64,000 bases of DNA from JADCCX01 sp031431475 (GCA_031431475.1 JANPDL010000007.1:62001-126000); one strand, 5' to 3'. Shown: positions 7,862 through 16,731, numbered from the stretch's first letter. A program made the numbers and translations. Notes: a model not told the origin generated them from the sequence alone.

Positions 7862-8557
7862 TTATCGGCCGCGTCCTCGGAGCGTCAGCTGGTCGCCGCG
7901 CACTTCATAGGATGACAGGCGCTCCAGAAAGGTCATGCCAAGCAGGTTCTCGGAAAGTCTGCCGGGTTGCGCCACCATGGCTTTCACATTCTCTTCGCGG
8001 ATGCCGCCCATTTCCATGCTCTTGAGTGTCACAGGTGCTGCGCGCGTCGTGCCGTTGGCGGTGCGCACGTTGATGGTGAAGTCGGTTTCGTTCAGTTTAA
8101 TGCCCATGTCCTGCGCGTCTTCGTGTGTCAGCACCACGCTCGACGCGCCTGTATCGAACATCATGCGCATCTGGCGGCCATTGACGATGGCACCGAAGTG
8201 GAATTGCCCATCTGTCGCACGCGAAACGCTGACTTCGCCGCCCGCGCCAAACAGCATGACGCCGGGAACCACTGCTCCAACAACGCGATTGCCGACAGCC
8301 GCAAGATCAAAGCGATAGGCATAACCAGCGATGATCACAAAGCCGATGGCGAGCCAGGCGAAAACAGCCTTCAGGCCCTGGCTCATCTGGCCGCGGAAAT
8401 TGCCTATGGCACCCGCGCCGATGGCCAGAGCCATCAGCACCGCGCCGACCAAGGGCATGGTCGTTTCGAGATCGATGCCTGCGGGTTTGTCAGTTCCGAA
8501 CACCGCAGCGAGGATAGCTACGCCGATGGCCAGGCCGATGATGAGGACAGGAAACAT
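7862..8557 (-). CDS. Retropepsin-like aspartic protease, TIGR02281 family
   Basis: A 231-residue inner-membrane protein with an N-terminal helix and two more hydrophobic segments (~33-52, ~65-82), followed by a periplasmic retropepsin-like domain. The single catalytic motif is FDTGASSVVLT (~139-149), and the flap-side DLG-like element is LLGMTFLE near the C-terminus. Retroviral-type aspartic proteases need two DTG motifs, so dimerisation is expected. The start at 8557 is preferred for the GAGAGAGAG upstream; an in-frame ATG at 8590 would add 11 hydrophilic residues. It lies downstream of cobS in the same direction. The cellular substrate of this family is not established. Confidence 0.82.
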   Translation of the reverse strand: MFPVLIIGLAIGVAILAAVFGTDKPAGIDLETTMPLVGAVLMALAIGAGAIGNFRGQMSQGLKAVFAWLAIGFVIIAGYAYRFDLAAVGNRVVGAVVPGVMLFGAGGEVSVSRATDGQFHFGAIVNGRQMRMMFDTGASSVVLTHEDAQDMGIKLNETDFTINVRTANGTTRAAPVTLKSMEMGGIREENVKAMVAQPGRLSENLLGMTFLERLSSYEVRGDQLTLRGRGR

Positions 8558-8673
8558 TGGTTCGGATCGCTCTCTCTCTGAGGGCGGCATGTCAGTGAAC
8601 TCTGCGGCAACTTTGAGGCGGCTTTTTCAGAGCAGATCAAGCCTTGGCGCAGGGGAACTGAAAACCATTCACG

Positions 8674-9516
8674 TCAAATGGTGATAAGCAAGCCGATGTA
8701 GAATGCAATCTCGGAAAATTGCTGGCAGGCACCGGCGATATCACCTGTTTGGCCACGTATCGCTTTCAGCGCCCAGAATATCATGGCTGCGATCAGCGCC
8801 AGACCCAGGCCTGTGCCGATGACAGCACCCCACAATGGCACATCGGCCAGTCCGATCAGCCCACCCGTGATGATCAGCGACAAGGTCATCGCCAGCACAT
8901 AGACCGGCATGGTGGGCCGCCCTACGGCGGAGGAAAATCCGCCGGACCGTGCTGGCGGCAACATTGCGACGGGCGTGAGCCCCATTGTGCGGGATAGTCC
9001 GGCGGCAGCAAGAACCAGCAGGCTTGCGGCCAGCGGCGTTGTTTCATCAAGCAGGGCACTGATTGCACCGACTCGCAGGATGAGCGCCACAATCAGAGCA
9101 GCACCACCGTAGGAGCCGATGCGGCTGTCTTTCATAATCTCCAGCCTTCGCTCGGGCGTCCAGCCACCGCCCAAACCGTCGAACGTGTCGGCCAGCCCGT
9201 CCTCGTGAAAGGCACCGGTTGCAAGAACCGCCACTGCGACCGCAATGCCTGCGCTGATCAACGCGGGCAGACCAAGGCTTGCGGCGAGCCAGAGTATCAG
9301 GGCGGCGGGCAAGCCGATCACAAGGCCTGCCAATGGCAGCATGCGCGGTGCAGTGGTGAAGTCCGGGATCGAGTGGGCATCTGCCTCGAACGGCAGTCTC
9401 GGCATAGGAATGCGGGAATAGAACCGCACCATCTGGACGAAGTCGCGTACCACCGCGCGCCATCCCGTGAGGTTTGGCTGGTCAAGTGCGTCATTGTTGT
9501 CGGAAGACTTGTCCAA
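8674..9516 (-). CDS. cobS: Adenosylcobinamide-GDP ribazoletransferase
   Basis: Cobalamin synthase, which joins adenosylcobinamide-GDP and alpha-ribazole (or its phosphate) at the inner membrane to make adenosylcobalamin. The 280-residue membrane protein carries the family motifs FHEDGLADTFDGLGGGWT (~104-121), then EIMKDSRIGSYG (~126-137), and GQTGD near the C-terminus. The acidic clusters coordinate Mg. It is divergent from cobT, which supplies the other substrate. The 94-bp gap between them is too short for a full cobalamin riboswitch, and none was recognised. Confidence 0.95.
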   Translation of the reverse strand: MDKSSDNNDALDQPNLTGWRAVVRDFVQMVRFYSRIPMPRLPFEADAHSIPDFTTAPRMLPLAGLVIGLPAALILWLAASLGLPALISAGIAVAVAVLATGAFHEDGLADTFDGLGGGWTPERRLEIMKDSRIGSYGGAALIVALILRVGAISALLDETTPLAASLLVLAAAGLSRTMGLTPVAMLPPARSGGFSSAVGRPTMPVYVLAMTLSLIITGGLIGLADVPLWGAVIGTGLGLALIAAMIFWALKAIRGQTGDIAGACQQFSEIAFYIGLLITI

Positions 9517-9610
9517 GGAGGCTCTTTCAAGGCAGACGGGATGCGTCTAACAGGCTTGCCAGCGCAAGACGACTGTTCCGTCTGCATTTTCCAGTCAGGT
9601 TTCACACTCC

Positions 9611-10630
9611 ATGTCTGCCACCGGTATGCCTTTTGATGATATCCGCGCCCTGATCGGCATGATCCGGGGACCGGACGAGGCTGCGATTGCTGCGGTACAG
9701 GCGCGGGAGGCCGTGTTGACGAAACCGGCTGGATCGCTTGGGCGGCTTGAAGAGATCGCCGCGTTCATCGCGGGTTGGCAGGGCAAGTCTAAGCCTGCGA
9801 TCACGCGGCCTCTGGTGGCGATCTTCGCTGCCAATCACGGCGTGGTGAAACAGGGCGTCTCGCCCTTTCCCCAGGATGTGACGCGGCAGATGATGGAGAA
9901 TTTTGCAGCGGGCGGCGGCGCGGTGAACCAGATCTGCGCCACGTTCGATATCGGCCTGAAGGTCTTTGACCTTGCGCTGGATATTCCTACAGGTGACATC
10001 ACGGAAGAGCCAGCGCTGGACGAGAAGGCGGCTGCGGCGACCATTGCCTTCGGCATGGAGGCGACGGCAGGCGGCAGCGATCTCTTGTGTCTGGGCGAGA
10101 TGGGCATCGGCAATACGACAATTGCAGCAGCAATTTATCATGCGCTCTATGGCGGAAAGGCATCGGACTGGGTTGGGCGCGGGACAGGCGTCGATGACGC
10201 GGGTCTCGCGCGCAAGGTGGCGGCGGTCGAGAAGGCCGTTGGCCTGCACGGCCCCCATCTTGCCGACCCGCTTGAGGTGTTGCGTCGTCTTGGAGGTCGC
10301 GAGATAGCCGCCATGCTGGGCGCGATTCTGGCGGCGCGGCTGCAGAATGTGCCAGTGATCCTTGACGGCTATGTCGTCACGGCGGCGGCGGCCATCCTTC
10401 ATGCGATGGATTCAACGGCGCTCGATCATTGCCTTGCGGGCCATGTTTCGGCGGAAGGTGCGCATGCGGAGGTTCTGCGACGGCTCGGGTTGAAACCTAT
10501 CCTTGATCTCGGAATGCGGCTGGGGGAGGGGAGTGGCGCGGCGCTGGCCGCGTCGGTCGTCAAGGCAGCGGTGGCCTGTCACAATGACATGGCGACTTTC
10601 GAGCAGGCGAAAGTGTCCGGCAAGGCCTAA
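9611..10630 (+). CDS. cobT: Nicotinate-nucleotide:dimethylbenzimidazole phosphoribosyltransferase
   Basis: This enzyme transfers phosphoribose from nicotinate mononucleotide to 5,6-dimethylbenzimidazole, giving alpha-ribazole phosphate for the lower ligand of B12. It has 339 residues, the family norm. Visible motifs: LTKPAGSLGRLEEIA (~36-50), FAANHGVVKQGVSPFPQ (~74-90), the GEMGIGNTTIAAA loop, and the C-terminal LGEGSGAALA that holds the catalytic Glu. It is paired divergently with cobS. Its last four bases overlap the end of the convergent histidine kinase gene. Confidence 0.96.
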   Translation: MSATGMPFDDIRALIGMIRGPDEAAIAAVQAREAVLTKPAGSLGRLEEIAAFIAGWQGKSKPAITRPLVAIFAANHGVVKQGVSPFPQDVTRQMMENFAAGGGAVNQICATFDIGLKVFDLALDIPTGDITEEPALDEKAAAATIAFGMEATAGGSDLLCLGEMGIGNTTIAAAIYHALYGGKASDWVGRGTGVDDAGLARKVAAVEKAVGLHGPHLADPLEVLRRLGGREIAAMLGAILAARLQNVPVILDGYVVTAAAAILHAMDSTALDHCLAGHVSAEGAHAEVLRRLGLKPILDLGMRLGEGSGAALAASVVKAAVACHNDMATFEQAKVSGKA

Positions 10631-12132
10631 GCCACGTCCTTTTCGACAGCGGCCATGGTTTCCATGACGCGGGCCGTTGGGAAAATCACGATCACTTCCG
10701 TACCCTCGCGCAGTTTCGAGCGCAGGTGGAACTGGCCGCCGTGGAGATCGACAAGGCCCTTGACGATGGGAAGACCCAGTCCAGTTCCCTGTTCGGCGGT
10801 CTTGATGGCCATGGTGCCGCGCCCGAAGGTTTCGAGCACTGTCGGCAGTTCTTCCTCGGGGATGCCGGGACCGGTATCCTTGATCGAGATGTACTGGCCG
10901 CCGTTGGCAGTCCAGCCAACCTTGATCGTCACTTCACCGCCCTGAGGCGTGAATTTGATGCCGTTGGCCAGAAGGTTGATGATGATCTGGCGAACAGCGC
11001 GCTCGTCGGCCCAGATTTTGGGCAATCCTGGCTCCAACGCCGTCTTCAGGGTGATGGATTTGGTGCGTGCGCGCAGATCGAGCATGTGGCGGCAATCATC
11101 GGCGGTTGCCGACAGATCAACCGCCTCTTCCTGCAATTCGTAACGTCCGGCCTCGATGCGGGAGAGATCGAGGATCTCGTTGATGATGTTGAGCAAGTGC
11201 TCGCCGGAGGAATGGATATCGGTCGAGTATTCCTTGTACTGCTCGACGGAATGAGGCCCAAACAGCTCGCTCTGCATCACTTCCGAAAAGCCCAGAATGG
11301 CATTGAGAGGCGTGCGCAATTCGTGGCTCATTGTGGCGAGAAAGCGTGATTTCGCCAGATTGGCCTCCTCAGCGCGCCGACGTGCTTCATCATGCTTGGC
11401 ATTGGCCTCTTCAAGTTCGGCGAAAAGTTCTTCTTTCTCGGCACGCACGCCCATGGTTTGCAGCGTCATGTCATGGGCTCGTATTGCCAGCAGGAGATAG
11501 AAGATGATGGCACCAACAGCCAGGCCGGAGAGCATGATGCTGCCAGTCTCCGTTGCGAAGGCCGCAATGAACGCAATGCCGCCGATTAGCGGCAGGAGGC
11601 AAGCATAGATCGCCTGACGGATGCTTGAAGCAATGATGCTGACGGCGCTGCCATAGATCAGGAGGCCAACCAGCAGATAAATCCGCAGGAAGTCGCTTTC
11701 CGAAAGAATTGTCACGATTACGATTGACGACCAGATCGTGCTCTCGAAAGCCGCAATAGCTGTAAAGCGCTTTTGCCATGCCGTCGTGCCTTCGTCGCCG
11801 GGCTGGCTCAGGAAGCGTTGCGAGACCAGTGTTCCCAGAACCATTGCACTGATGGCGATGGCGGACCAGATGATGGCGATAACGGCCGGCACCCAGACCA
11901 GCAGGCCCGTGGCGATCAGAATGGTGTAGATCGCCAGCATGATACAGGAGGTGGTCTGGCCCTGTGCAAAAAGGCGCAGTGTCTCGAATTCGAAGGCCTG
12001 ATCGAGGCCTGTCGTTGACGTCAGCTTTTCGCGCGCTGACTGAATCGTGGTCTTACGGCCCAGGCGCTCGGACAAGCGCCTGTCATCCGAAGCTTTTCGG
12101 CGATCCACAATGTCTGCGGTCAGTTGTGTCAT
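10627..12132 (-). CDS. Membrane-bound sensor histidine kinase (PleC/PdhS-like catalytic core)
   Basis: About 501 residues. Six hydrophobic segments (~65-230) make a membrane sensor with no recognisable periplasmic domain. A coiled coil (AEKEELFAELEEANAKHDEA region) links it to the kinase core. The H box is MSHELRTPLNAILGFSEVM, close to PleC/PdhS/DivJ kinases of alphaproteobacteria. The N box is NLLANGIKFTP, G1 is DTGPGIPEEE and G2 is GTGLGLPIVKGLV. No receiver domain is fused and no response regulator is adjacent. ATG 12132 was chosen over 12189 because the extra 19 residues are low-complexity; neither has a strong ribosome site. It may feed the DivK/CtrA network, but this is inference. Confidence 0.88.
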   Translation of the reverse strand: MTQLTADIVDRRKASDDRRLSERLGRKTTIQSAREKLTSTTGLDQAFEFETLRLFAQGQTTSCIMLAIYTILIATGLLVWVPAVIAIIWSAIAISAMVLGTLVSQRFLSQPGDEGTTAWQKRFTAIAAFESTIWSSIVIVTILSESDFLRIYLLVGLLIYGSAVSIIASSIRQAIYACLLPLIGGIAFIAAFATETGSIMLSGLAVGAIIFYLLLAIRAHDMTLQTMGVRAEKEELFAELEEANAKHDEARRRAEEANLAKSRFLATMSHELRTPLNAILGFSEVMQSELFGPHSVEQYKEYSTDIHSSGEHLLNIINEILDLSRIEAGRYELQEEAVDLSATADDCRHMLDLRARTKSITLKTALEPGLPKIWADERAVRQIIINLLANGIKFTPQGGEVTIKVGWTANGGQYISIKDTGPGIPEEELPTVLETFGRGTMAIKTAEQGTGLGLPIVKGLVDLHGGQFHLRSKLREGTEVIVIFPTARVMETMAAVEKDVA

Positions 12133-12220
12133 CGACGGTTTACGCGGCCCTGAAACGCGGCCGGAACACAGCCACGCAGGCGACAGCATGCCACCAGATC
12201 GTTAAAGTGATCCTGACACT

Positions 12221-12249
12221 TTGAGAGAATCTTGGGGCTATCGGATAAT
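12221..12249 (+). promoter_or_regulatory. Candidate housekeeping promoter for the nuclease gene
   Basis: TTGAGA (12221-12226) and GATAAT (12244-12249) are separated by exactly 17 bases, one mismatch each from the sigma-70-type consensus. A start about seven bases past the -10 box would fall at or next to the ATG at 12256, so the message could be leaderless or nearly so. Confidence 0.45.
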
Positions 12250-12255
12250 ATTTTC

Positions 12256-12777
12256 ATGAAACACATGCCCGAGCGCCGTCGCAGTACCTTGATTGCATCG
12301 ATTTCAATGCTGGTGGCTGCTGGAGCTCTGCTTTACGTGCTGCGCGGAGCTCCCGAATACGATATCACGGGTGCGGCGGAAGCCATCGACGGCGACAGTG
12401 TCCGGCTGAATGGTGAGAACTTGCGTCTGAAAGGCATCGATGCACCTGAACTGTTCCAGATCTGCAGCATATCGGGGCGCGAGACACCCTGCGGGCGGGA
12501 GGCCCGGGCGGCTCTGCGCAAGCTCCTGACCAGTGGTCTTGCGACATGCATCGGCAGTGAGCGGGACCGTTATGGCCGTCTGCTGGTCGTCTGCCGCGTC
12601 CGGGGGATCGATGTGAATGCCGCAATGGTGCGAGACGGGCAAGCCGTCTCCTTCGGAAACTATCAGTCCGAGGAGGCTGAAGCGAAGGCGGCCTATCGCG
12701 GTCTCTGGGCCGGTGATTTTGAAAGACCGCGCGACTGGCGCGCGCGCCACCCCCGTGACGGCGGCACCGCAAATTAA
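12256..12777 (+). CDS. Thermonuclease-like (SNase fold) exported nuclease
   Basis: A 173-residue protein. The N-terminal basic stretch plus hydrophobic segment (~13-33) is a signal peptide or anchor, so the nuclease domain is periplasmic or secreted. SNase features: AIDGDSVRLNG (first Asp/Ca site), RLKGIDAPEL (Arg plus Asp), and ERDRYGRLLVVC (second Arg). Four cysteines are present in the middle of the domain and may form disulfides. ATG 12256 is taken over a TTG at 12232 because the -10 box overlaps the longer version. It is divergent from the histidine kinase. Confidence 0.85.
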   Translation: MKHMPERRRSTLIASISMLVAAGALLYVLRGAPEYDITGAAEAIDGDSVRLNGENLRLKGIDAPELFQICSISGRETPCGREARAALRKLLTSGLATCIGSERDRYGRLLVVCRVRGIDVNAAMVRDGQAVSFGNYQSEEAEAKAAYRGLWAGDFERPRDWRARHPRDGGTAN

Positions 12778-12785
12778 AATTTTAA

Positions 12786-12818
12786 GTTGCACTGTCTTGC
12801 GTCCTGCAACGGTTTTTT
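12786..12818 (+). terminator. Weak rho-independent terminator
   Basis: GTTGCA and TGCAAC arms (six pairs, 13-base loop) followed by GG and six T residues, nine bases after the nuclease stop. The stem is short, so termination is probably partial, and the GGDEF-EAL gene begins about 55 bases later. Confidence 0.4.
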
Positions 12819-12873
12819 ATGATTCTCTCACCATAGTGCTTTTGTAAATTCCTCTTTCTGGTCCGCGTAATCC

Positions 12874-15198
12874 GTGGTTATCACGCGTCTTTTCCACCAT
12901 ACGCTGCAGCGCCTTTTCCGGCGCCCTGCTGATATTCATGCGCGGGACAAGCGCGTCTACACCGCGCTGATCGACCATCTCCATTCGGATGTGGGTTCTG
13001 TGATTGGTGGCGTTGTCGGCATGATGGCACTGGTCTGGTTCTGCCACCAGGCTGATCCCGACAATGGCTTTCTCGGCATGATGTTCCTGATGAGCATTGT
13101 CGGGGCAATCAGGGCTACGAGCATTCTGCGCTATCGGCGTCACCATGTGGGCTCACAGAAAAGCTATCGTGTGACGCGAATCTGGGAGGTCTGGTACGCT
13201 GCTGGTGCACTGAGCTTCGCCGCCCTTGTCGGCACCTTTGCCATCATGGTTTTCGCGGATTCCCATACAGATAGCCTCAGGACAATCACCATTGCGGCGG
13301 TTGTCGGCTATGCTGGCGGTATCGCAGGACGCAACGCCGGTCGACCGTTTGTCGCTCTGGGACAGGTTGCTGCCAGTTGCTCGCCTTTGACCGTATATCT
13401 GCTCTTGCAGCCCACCGGGACCAATTTCGGGCTGGCGATCCTGCTGCTGATCTACATGGCGACGCTTGGCAAGATTGTCCGGACCCTGAACGAGATTGTT
13501 TCTCGCGCATTTATCACCGAGCGTGATGTCGGTGAGGTCAACGGGCGACTGGACAACGCGATCACGCACATGATGAGCGGGCTCTGCATGATTGATGCAG
13601 GGGGTAAGGTCAGCATTATCAACCAGCGCTTCCGTCAGTTGCTGGACTTGCCTGAAACCCCCTTTCTCCGGCTGCACGAAATCCTGCTGTCGGCGCTAGC
13701 GCGAGGCACCCTGCATCATGCCGAAATCGGCCAGATCCAGACCTGTTTGCACGGCAATGGCAATCTTGTCGTGAAATTCATGACGGAAAAGGGCAATGTC
13801 CTGCTGCTCAAGGTCGGCATCGCGCCCTCCGGCGACCAGATCCTGACGATCGACGACGTGACCGAGCAGACGCGCGCAGCCGCTGATGTGGAGCGGATGG
13901 CAAAATTCGACACACTGACGGGGTTGGCAAACCGTGCGACTATCCTGACCTCTTTGTCGGGAGCGCTGACCAGTTCAGGCAATATCTCTACCGGCGAGGC
14001 CCGGGTTGGACTCCTCTTGCTCGATCTCGACAAGTTCAAGCAGATCAATGACACGCTGGGTCACGACACCGGGGACAAGCTGCTGGTCAAGATGGGCCAG
14101 CGCCTACTCACGCTGCTCCCTCCCGAAGCCTGTGTCGGACGCCTCGGCGGCGACGAGTTTGTCGTCGTTCTCCCCAATATGGCCTGCAAGGAATGCCTTG
14201 TTATGGCTAGCCGCATCGTCAAGGCGATTGCCAGGCCCATGCGCATTGGTGGCCATGTCTGCCATACCACCGTATCCATCGGCGTCGCCTACGGCCCGGA
14301 ACACGGCCAGAACGCTGCCGATCTGATGAAAGCGGCGGATATCGCGCTCTATGCGCAGAAGGGCAAGGGCCGCAACGGCTTTGACCTGTTTGACGCGAAG
14401 ATGGCGCAGCAGCTTGCCAGACAGCGTCAGCTTGAGATCGATCTGGCCCAGGCGCTCAAGGACGACGCACTCAACCTTGTCTTCCAGCCCATCGTGGCGG
14501 CGGATGACCGTCGTGTGGTGGCGTTCGAGGCTCTGGCGCGCTGGAAGCATCCGGAATTCGGAGATGTCTCGCCCGATGTCTTCATTCCGATTGCCGAAAG
14601 TACCGGCATGATCGAGGATCTCGGGCGCTTTGTCCTGATGGCGGCCTGCCGGGAAGCAATGAACTGGCCGGATCAGATCAAGGTCAGCGTCAATGTTTCG
14701 ACCCTGCAGTTCAAGAAGCGCGATGCGCTGTTTACCGATATCTGGCTCGCCTTGTCTGCCAGCGGGTTGGCGGCGCGAAGGCTGGATCTGGAAGTGACGG
14801 AATCCGTGCTGATCGATGATGCCGAGGGCATGCTGGATTTGATCGATGCATTCCGGGCCATGGATATTTCCGTCAGCCTTGATGATTTCGGTACGGGCTA
14901 TTCGTCGCTGGCCTACGTGCAGAACTACCGCTTCGACAAGATCAAGCTCGACAAGGCTTTCGCCCGCTCCATCGAGACGGACAGGACCTCGCGTGCCACC
15001 ATCTCGGCGCTGGCCAACATCGCCGCTGCCACCGGCAGCAAGCTGCTTCTGGAGGGTGTGGAGACCGAAGCGCAAGCGCTCATCGCGGCCGCCCATGGCG
15101 TCAGCGAGATGCAGGGATACCTGTTCAGCAAGCCTGTTCCGGCCTCCGAAATACCTAGTAAAATTTTAGGTAAATTGTACGAAAATCGCGCGGCTTAA
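12874..15198 (+). CDS. GGDEF-EAL bifunctional c-di-GMP protein with membrane sensor
   Basis: A 774-residue protein. Hydrophobic helices (~45-180) form a membrane sensor, then a PAS-like region (~215-330), a GGDEF domain (~345-505) and an EAL domain (~525-770). The cyclase signature RLGGDEF is intact (GGDEF at 425-429); no RxxD inhibitory site precedes it. The phosphodiesterase signature is EALARW (552-557), with LEVTESVL, DDFGTGYSSL and KLDKAF all present, so both activities are chemically possible. The start is GTG 12874. The next gene on the same strand, 97 bases on, is an RpfF-type crotonase, which makes a fatty-acid-signal connection plausible. Confidence 0.92.
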   Translation: MVITRLFHHTLQRLFRRPADIHARDKRVYTALIDHLHSDVGSVIGGVVGMMALVWFCHQADPDNGFLGMMFLMSIVGAIRATSILRYRRHHVGSQKSYRVTRIWEVWYAAGALSFAALVGTFAIMVFADSHTDSLRTITIAAVVGYAGGIAGRNAGRPFVALGQVAASCSPLTVYLLLQPTGTNFGLAILLLIYMATLGKIVRTLNEIVSRAFITERDVGEVNGRLDNAITHMMSGLCMIDAGGKVSIINQRFRQLLDLPETPFLRLHEILLSALARGTLHHAEIGQIQTCLHGNGNLVVKFMTEKGNVLLLKVGIAPSGDQILTIDDVTEQTRAAADVERMAKFDTLTGLANRATILTSLSGALTSSGNISTGEARVGLLLLDLDKFKQINDTLGHDTGDKLLVKMGQRLLTLLPPEACVGRLGGDEFVVVLPNMACKECLVMASRIVKAIARPMRIGGHVCHTTVSIGVAYGPEHGQNAADLMKAADIALYAQKGKGRNGFDLFDAKMAQQLARQRQLEIDLAQALKDDALNLVFQPIVAADDRRVVAFEALARWKHPEFGDVSPDVFIPIAESTGMIEDLGRFVLMAACREAMNWPDQIKVSVNVSTLQFKKRDALFTDIWLALSASGLAARRLDLEVTESVLIDDAEGMLDLIDAFRAMDISVSLDDFGTGYSSLAYVQNYRFDKIKLDKAFARSIETDRTSRATISALANIAAATGSKLLLEGVETEAQALIAAAHGVSEMQGYLFSKPVPASEIPSKILGKLYENRAA

Positions 15199-15218
15199 CC
15201 TTGTTTTCATGTTTCCTA

Positions 15219-15233
15219 TTTACCATTCGTTAA
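15219..15233 (+). promoter_or_regulatory. Candidate CtrA box 1
   Basis: TTTACCATTCGTTAA differs at one base from the full CtrA consensus TTAACCATnnnTTAA, with correct seven-base spacing between half-sites. It lies 63 bases upstream of the crotonase start. Confidence 0.6.
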
Positions 15234-15260
15234 TAAACTGGCCTTTTTCGAACTAAAACG

Positions 15261-15275
15261 TTAATCTCTCTTTAA
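15261..15275 (+). promoter_or_regulatory. Candidate CtrA box 2
   Basis: TTAA-TCTCTCT-TTAA has two perfect half-sites with the exact seven-base CtrA spacing. It ends 20 bases before the crotonase ATG and 27 bases after box 1. Two boxes in one 97-bp gap make chance less likely. Confidence 0.6.
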
Positions 15276-15295
15276 CAAACAAGAGAGGCCGACGA

Positions 15296-16219
15296 ATGGG
15301 CATGAACGGGCTGGCGTTTCCGGGCAACTATGCCTCGGAGCACGTGCGTGTGGCATATGAGGCCGATCTCAAAACAGTTGTGCTGACTCTGTGTCCCACT
15401 CCGCGCCCCTGTGTAACGCGCGCTGTTCTCGATGGCTTGCACACTGCATCGTTGTGGATCCGGGATCTGAATCAACGCTCTCCCGATTCCGTGCGCCACA
15501 TGATTCTCGCCAGCGACTGGCAGGGTGTCTTTTCGCTGGGCGGTGATCTGGATTTCTTTGTCGCCTGCATAATGCAGGGGGATCGCGCTCAGCTTGAGAC
15601 CTATGCACTGGATTGTGTACGTGTCGGGCATGTCTTCCACACCGGTTTTGAGGGAACCATTGCGACGACCTCGGTGATTTCCGGCCAGGCCATGGGCGGA
15701 GGTCTTGAAGGCGCGGCCTGCTGCCAGACCATCATTGCCGAGCGCGGCAGCACGCTGCAATTGCCGGAGATCAAGTTCGGGATGTTTCCGGGCATGGGCG
15801 CGATCAGCTATCTCAGCCGTCGCGCTCCCGGTCCGCATGTGCGTCGCATGGTGGAAACCGGCGATGCCATCGATCTGCAGGAAGCCTATGATATACGCAT
15901 GATCGATGAATTGCCCCCACTGGGACTGGGCATGGCCACAGCGCACCGGGTCAATGCGACACTGGCACAGGGCTTCCATGGCCGCATGGCGACACGCTAT
16001 GCTCTGGCGCTGGCCCAGGGGCCGACACTCGTTGAGCTTGAGACCATTGCCCGGACCTGGGTGGATGTGGCGTTCAAGATCGACCTGCGTGACATGAAGC
16101 TGATGAACCGCCTGGCTAACCAGCAGCTCCGGCTTGCGTCGGTTACGACCAAGCCGTTCGTGGATGAGGAGAGCAGGGTGCCGGCGGGTGTTTTCGCTTT
16201 CGCGGCGGCTGCGCGGTGA
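15296..16219 (+). CDS. RpfF-type crotonase (putative diffusible-signal-factor synthase)
   Basis: A 307-residue crotonase-fold enzyme. It resembles RpfF, which makes cis-2-enoic fatty-acid signals through dehydratase plus thioesterase activity, more than ordinary enoyl-CoA hydratases. The two RpfF catalytic glutamates are present with the right 20-residue spacing: Glu138 in MGGGLEGA and Glu158 in LPEIKFG (Glu141/Glu161 in Xanthomonas). The FSLGGDLDFF oxyanion segment (~79-88), the FPGMGAISYLSRR loop and the C-terminal TWVDVAFKIDLRDM helix also fit. AAGAGAGG precedes the ATG. Two CtrA boxes lie upstream, and the gene follows a GGDEF-EAL gene. No rpfC/rpfG or rpfR is adjacent. Confidence 0.82.
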   Translation: MGMNGLAFPGNYASEHVRVAYEADLKTVVLTLCPTPRPCVTRAVLDGLHTASLWIRDLNQRSPDSVRHMILASDWQGVFSLGGDLDFFVACIMQGDRAQLETYALDCVRVGHVFHTGFEGTIATTSVISGQAMGGGLEGAACCQTIIAERGSTLQLPEIKFGMFPGMGAISYLSRRAPGPHVRRMVETGDAIDLQEAYDIRMIDELPPLGLGMATAHRVNATLAQGFHGRMATRYALALAQGPTLVELETIARTWVDVAFKIDLRDMKLMNRLANQQLRLASVTTKPFVDEESRVPAGVFAFAAAAR

Positions 16220-16256
16220 ATCTGCTTGACTGTTTTGTGATGTAAAACGGCGTATG

Positions 16257-16706
16257 TCAGCCGGGGATTTCCGGCTCGACGAGCCGCGCCAGGTTCAGGA
16301 GCGACTCCTGCCAGCCGAGGTAGCAAGCTTCCAGTGGGATGACATCCGGAACACCTTCCTGCACGATGCTCACCTCCGTGCCAACGGAGACCTTTTTCAG
16401 GGTGACTGTCACCGTCATTACACCCGGCAAATTCGGATCGTCGAAAACATCCGTGTAGCGCAGGCGCTCATACGGCACGAGTTCGAGGTATTCCCCGCCA
16501 AACGAAATCGTCGTGCCGGTGGTGAAATTCGTGAACGACATCCTGAATGTGCCGCCAACCTTCGCATTGATGTGATGCACTTTGCCTGTGAAGCCATTCG
16601 GCGGCAGCCAGCGGGCGAGAGCATCCGGCTCAAGGAACGCGCGATAGATTTTCTCTGGCTTTGCGGTCAGAACGCGGTGGAGGCGGACAGTGTTTAACGT
16701 GGTCAT
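16257..16706 (-). CDS. SRPBCC/AHSA1-family protein
   Basis: A 149-residue protein of the START-like SRPBCC fold (AHSA1 branch, PF08327). The fold opening LTAKPEKIYRAFLEPDALARWLPP and the closing helix GWQESLLNLARLVE are characteristic. These proteins bind hydrophobic ligands, but a specific function is rarely known. The ATG at 16706 is preceded by AAAGGA; the longer frame from 16754 overlaps the upstream gene and lacks support. It is the third gene of a tetR-SRPBCC-SRPBCC operon, so it is likely controlled by that TetR protein. Confidence 0.85.
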   Translation of the reverse strand: MTTLNTVRLHRVLTAKPEKIYRAFLEPDALARWLPPNGFTGKVHHINAKVGGTFRMSFTNFTTGTTISFGGEYLELVPYERLRYTDVFDDPNLPGVMTVTVTLKKVSVGTEVSIVQEGVPDVIPLEACYLGWQESLLNLARLVEPEIPG

Positions 16707-16731
16707 TATGTTTAATCCTTTGCGAGTGACT

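Noticed and set aside
9517..9610. Cobalamin riboswitch between cobS and cobT
   Set aside because: The gap is only 94 bases, and no B12-box-like core was found.
14104..15096. 330-codon minus-strand frame opposite the GGDEF-EAL gene
   Set aside because: The plus strand encodes intact GGDEF and EAL motifs; the antisense frame has no family features.
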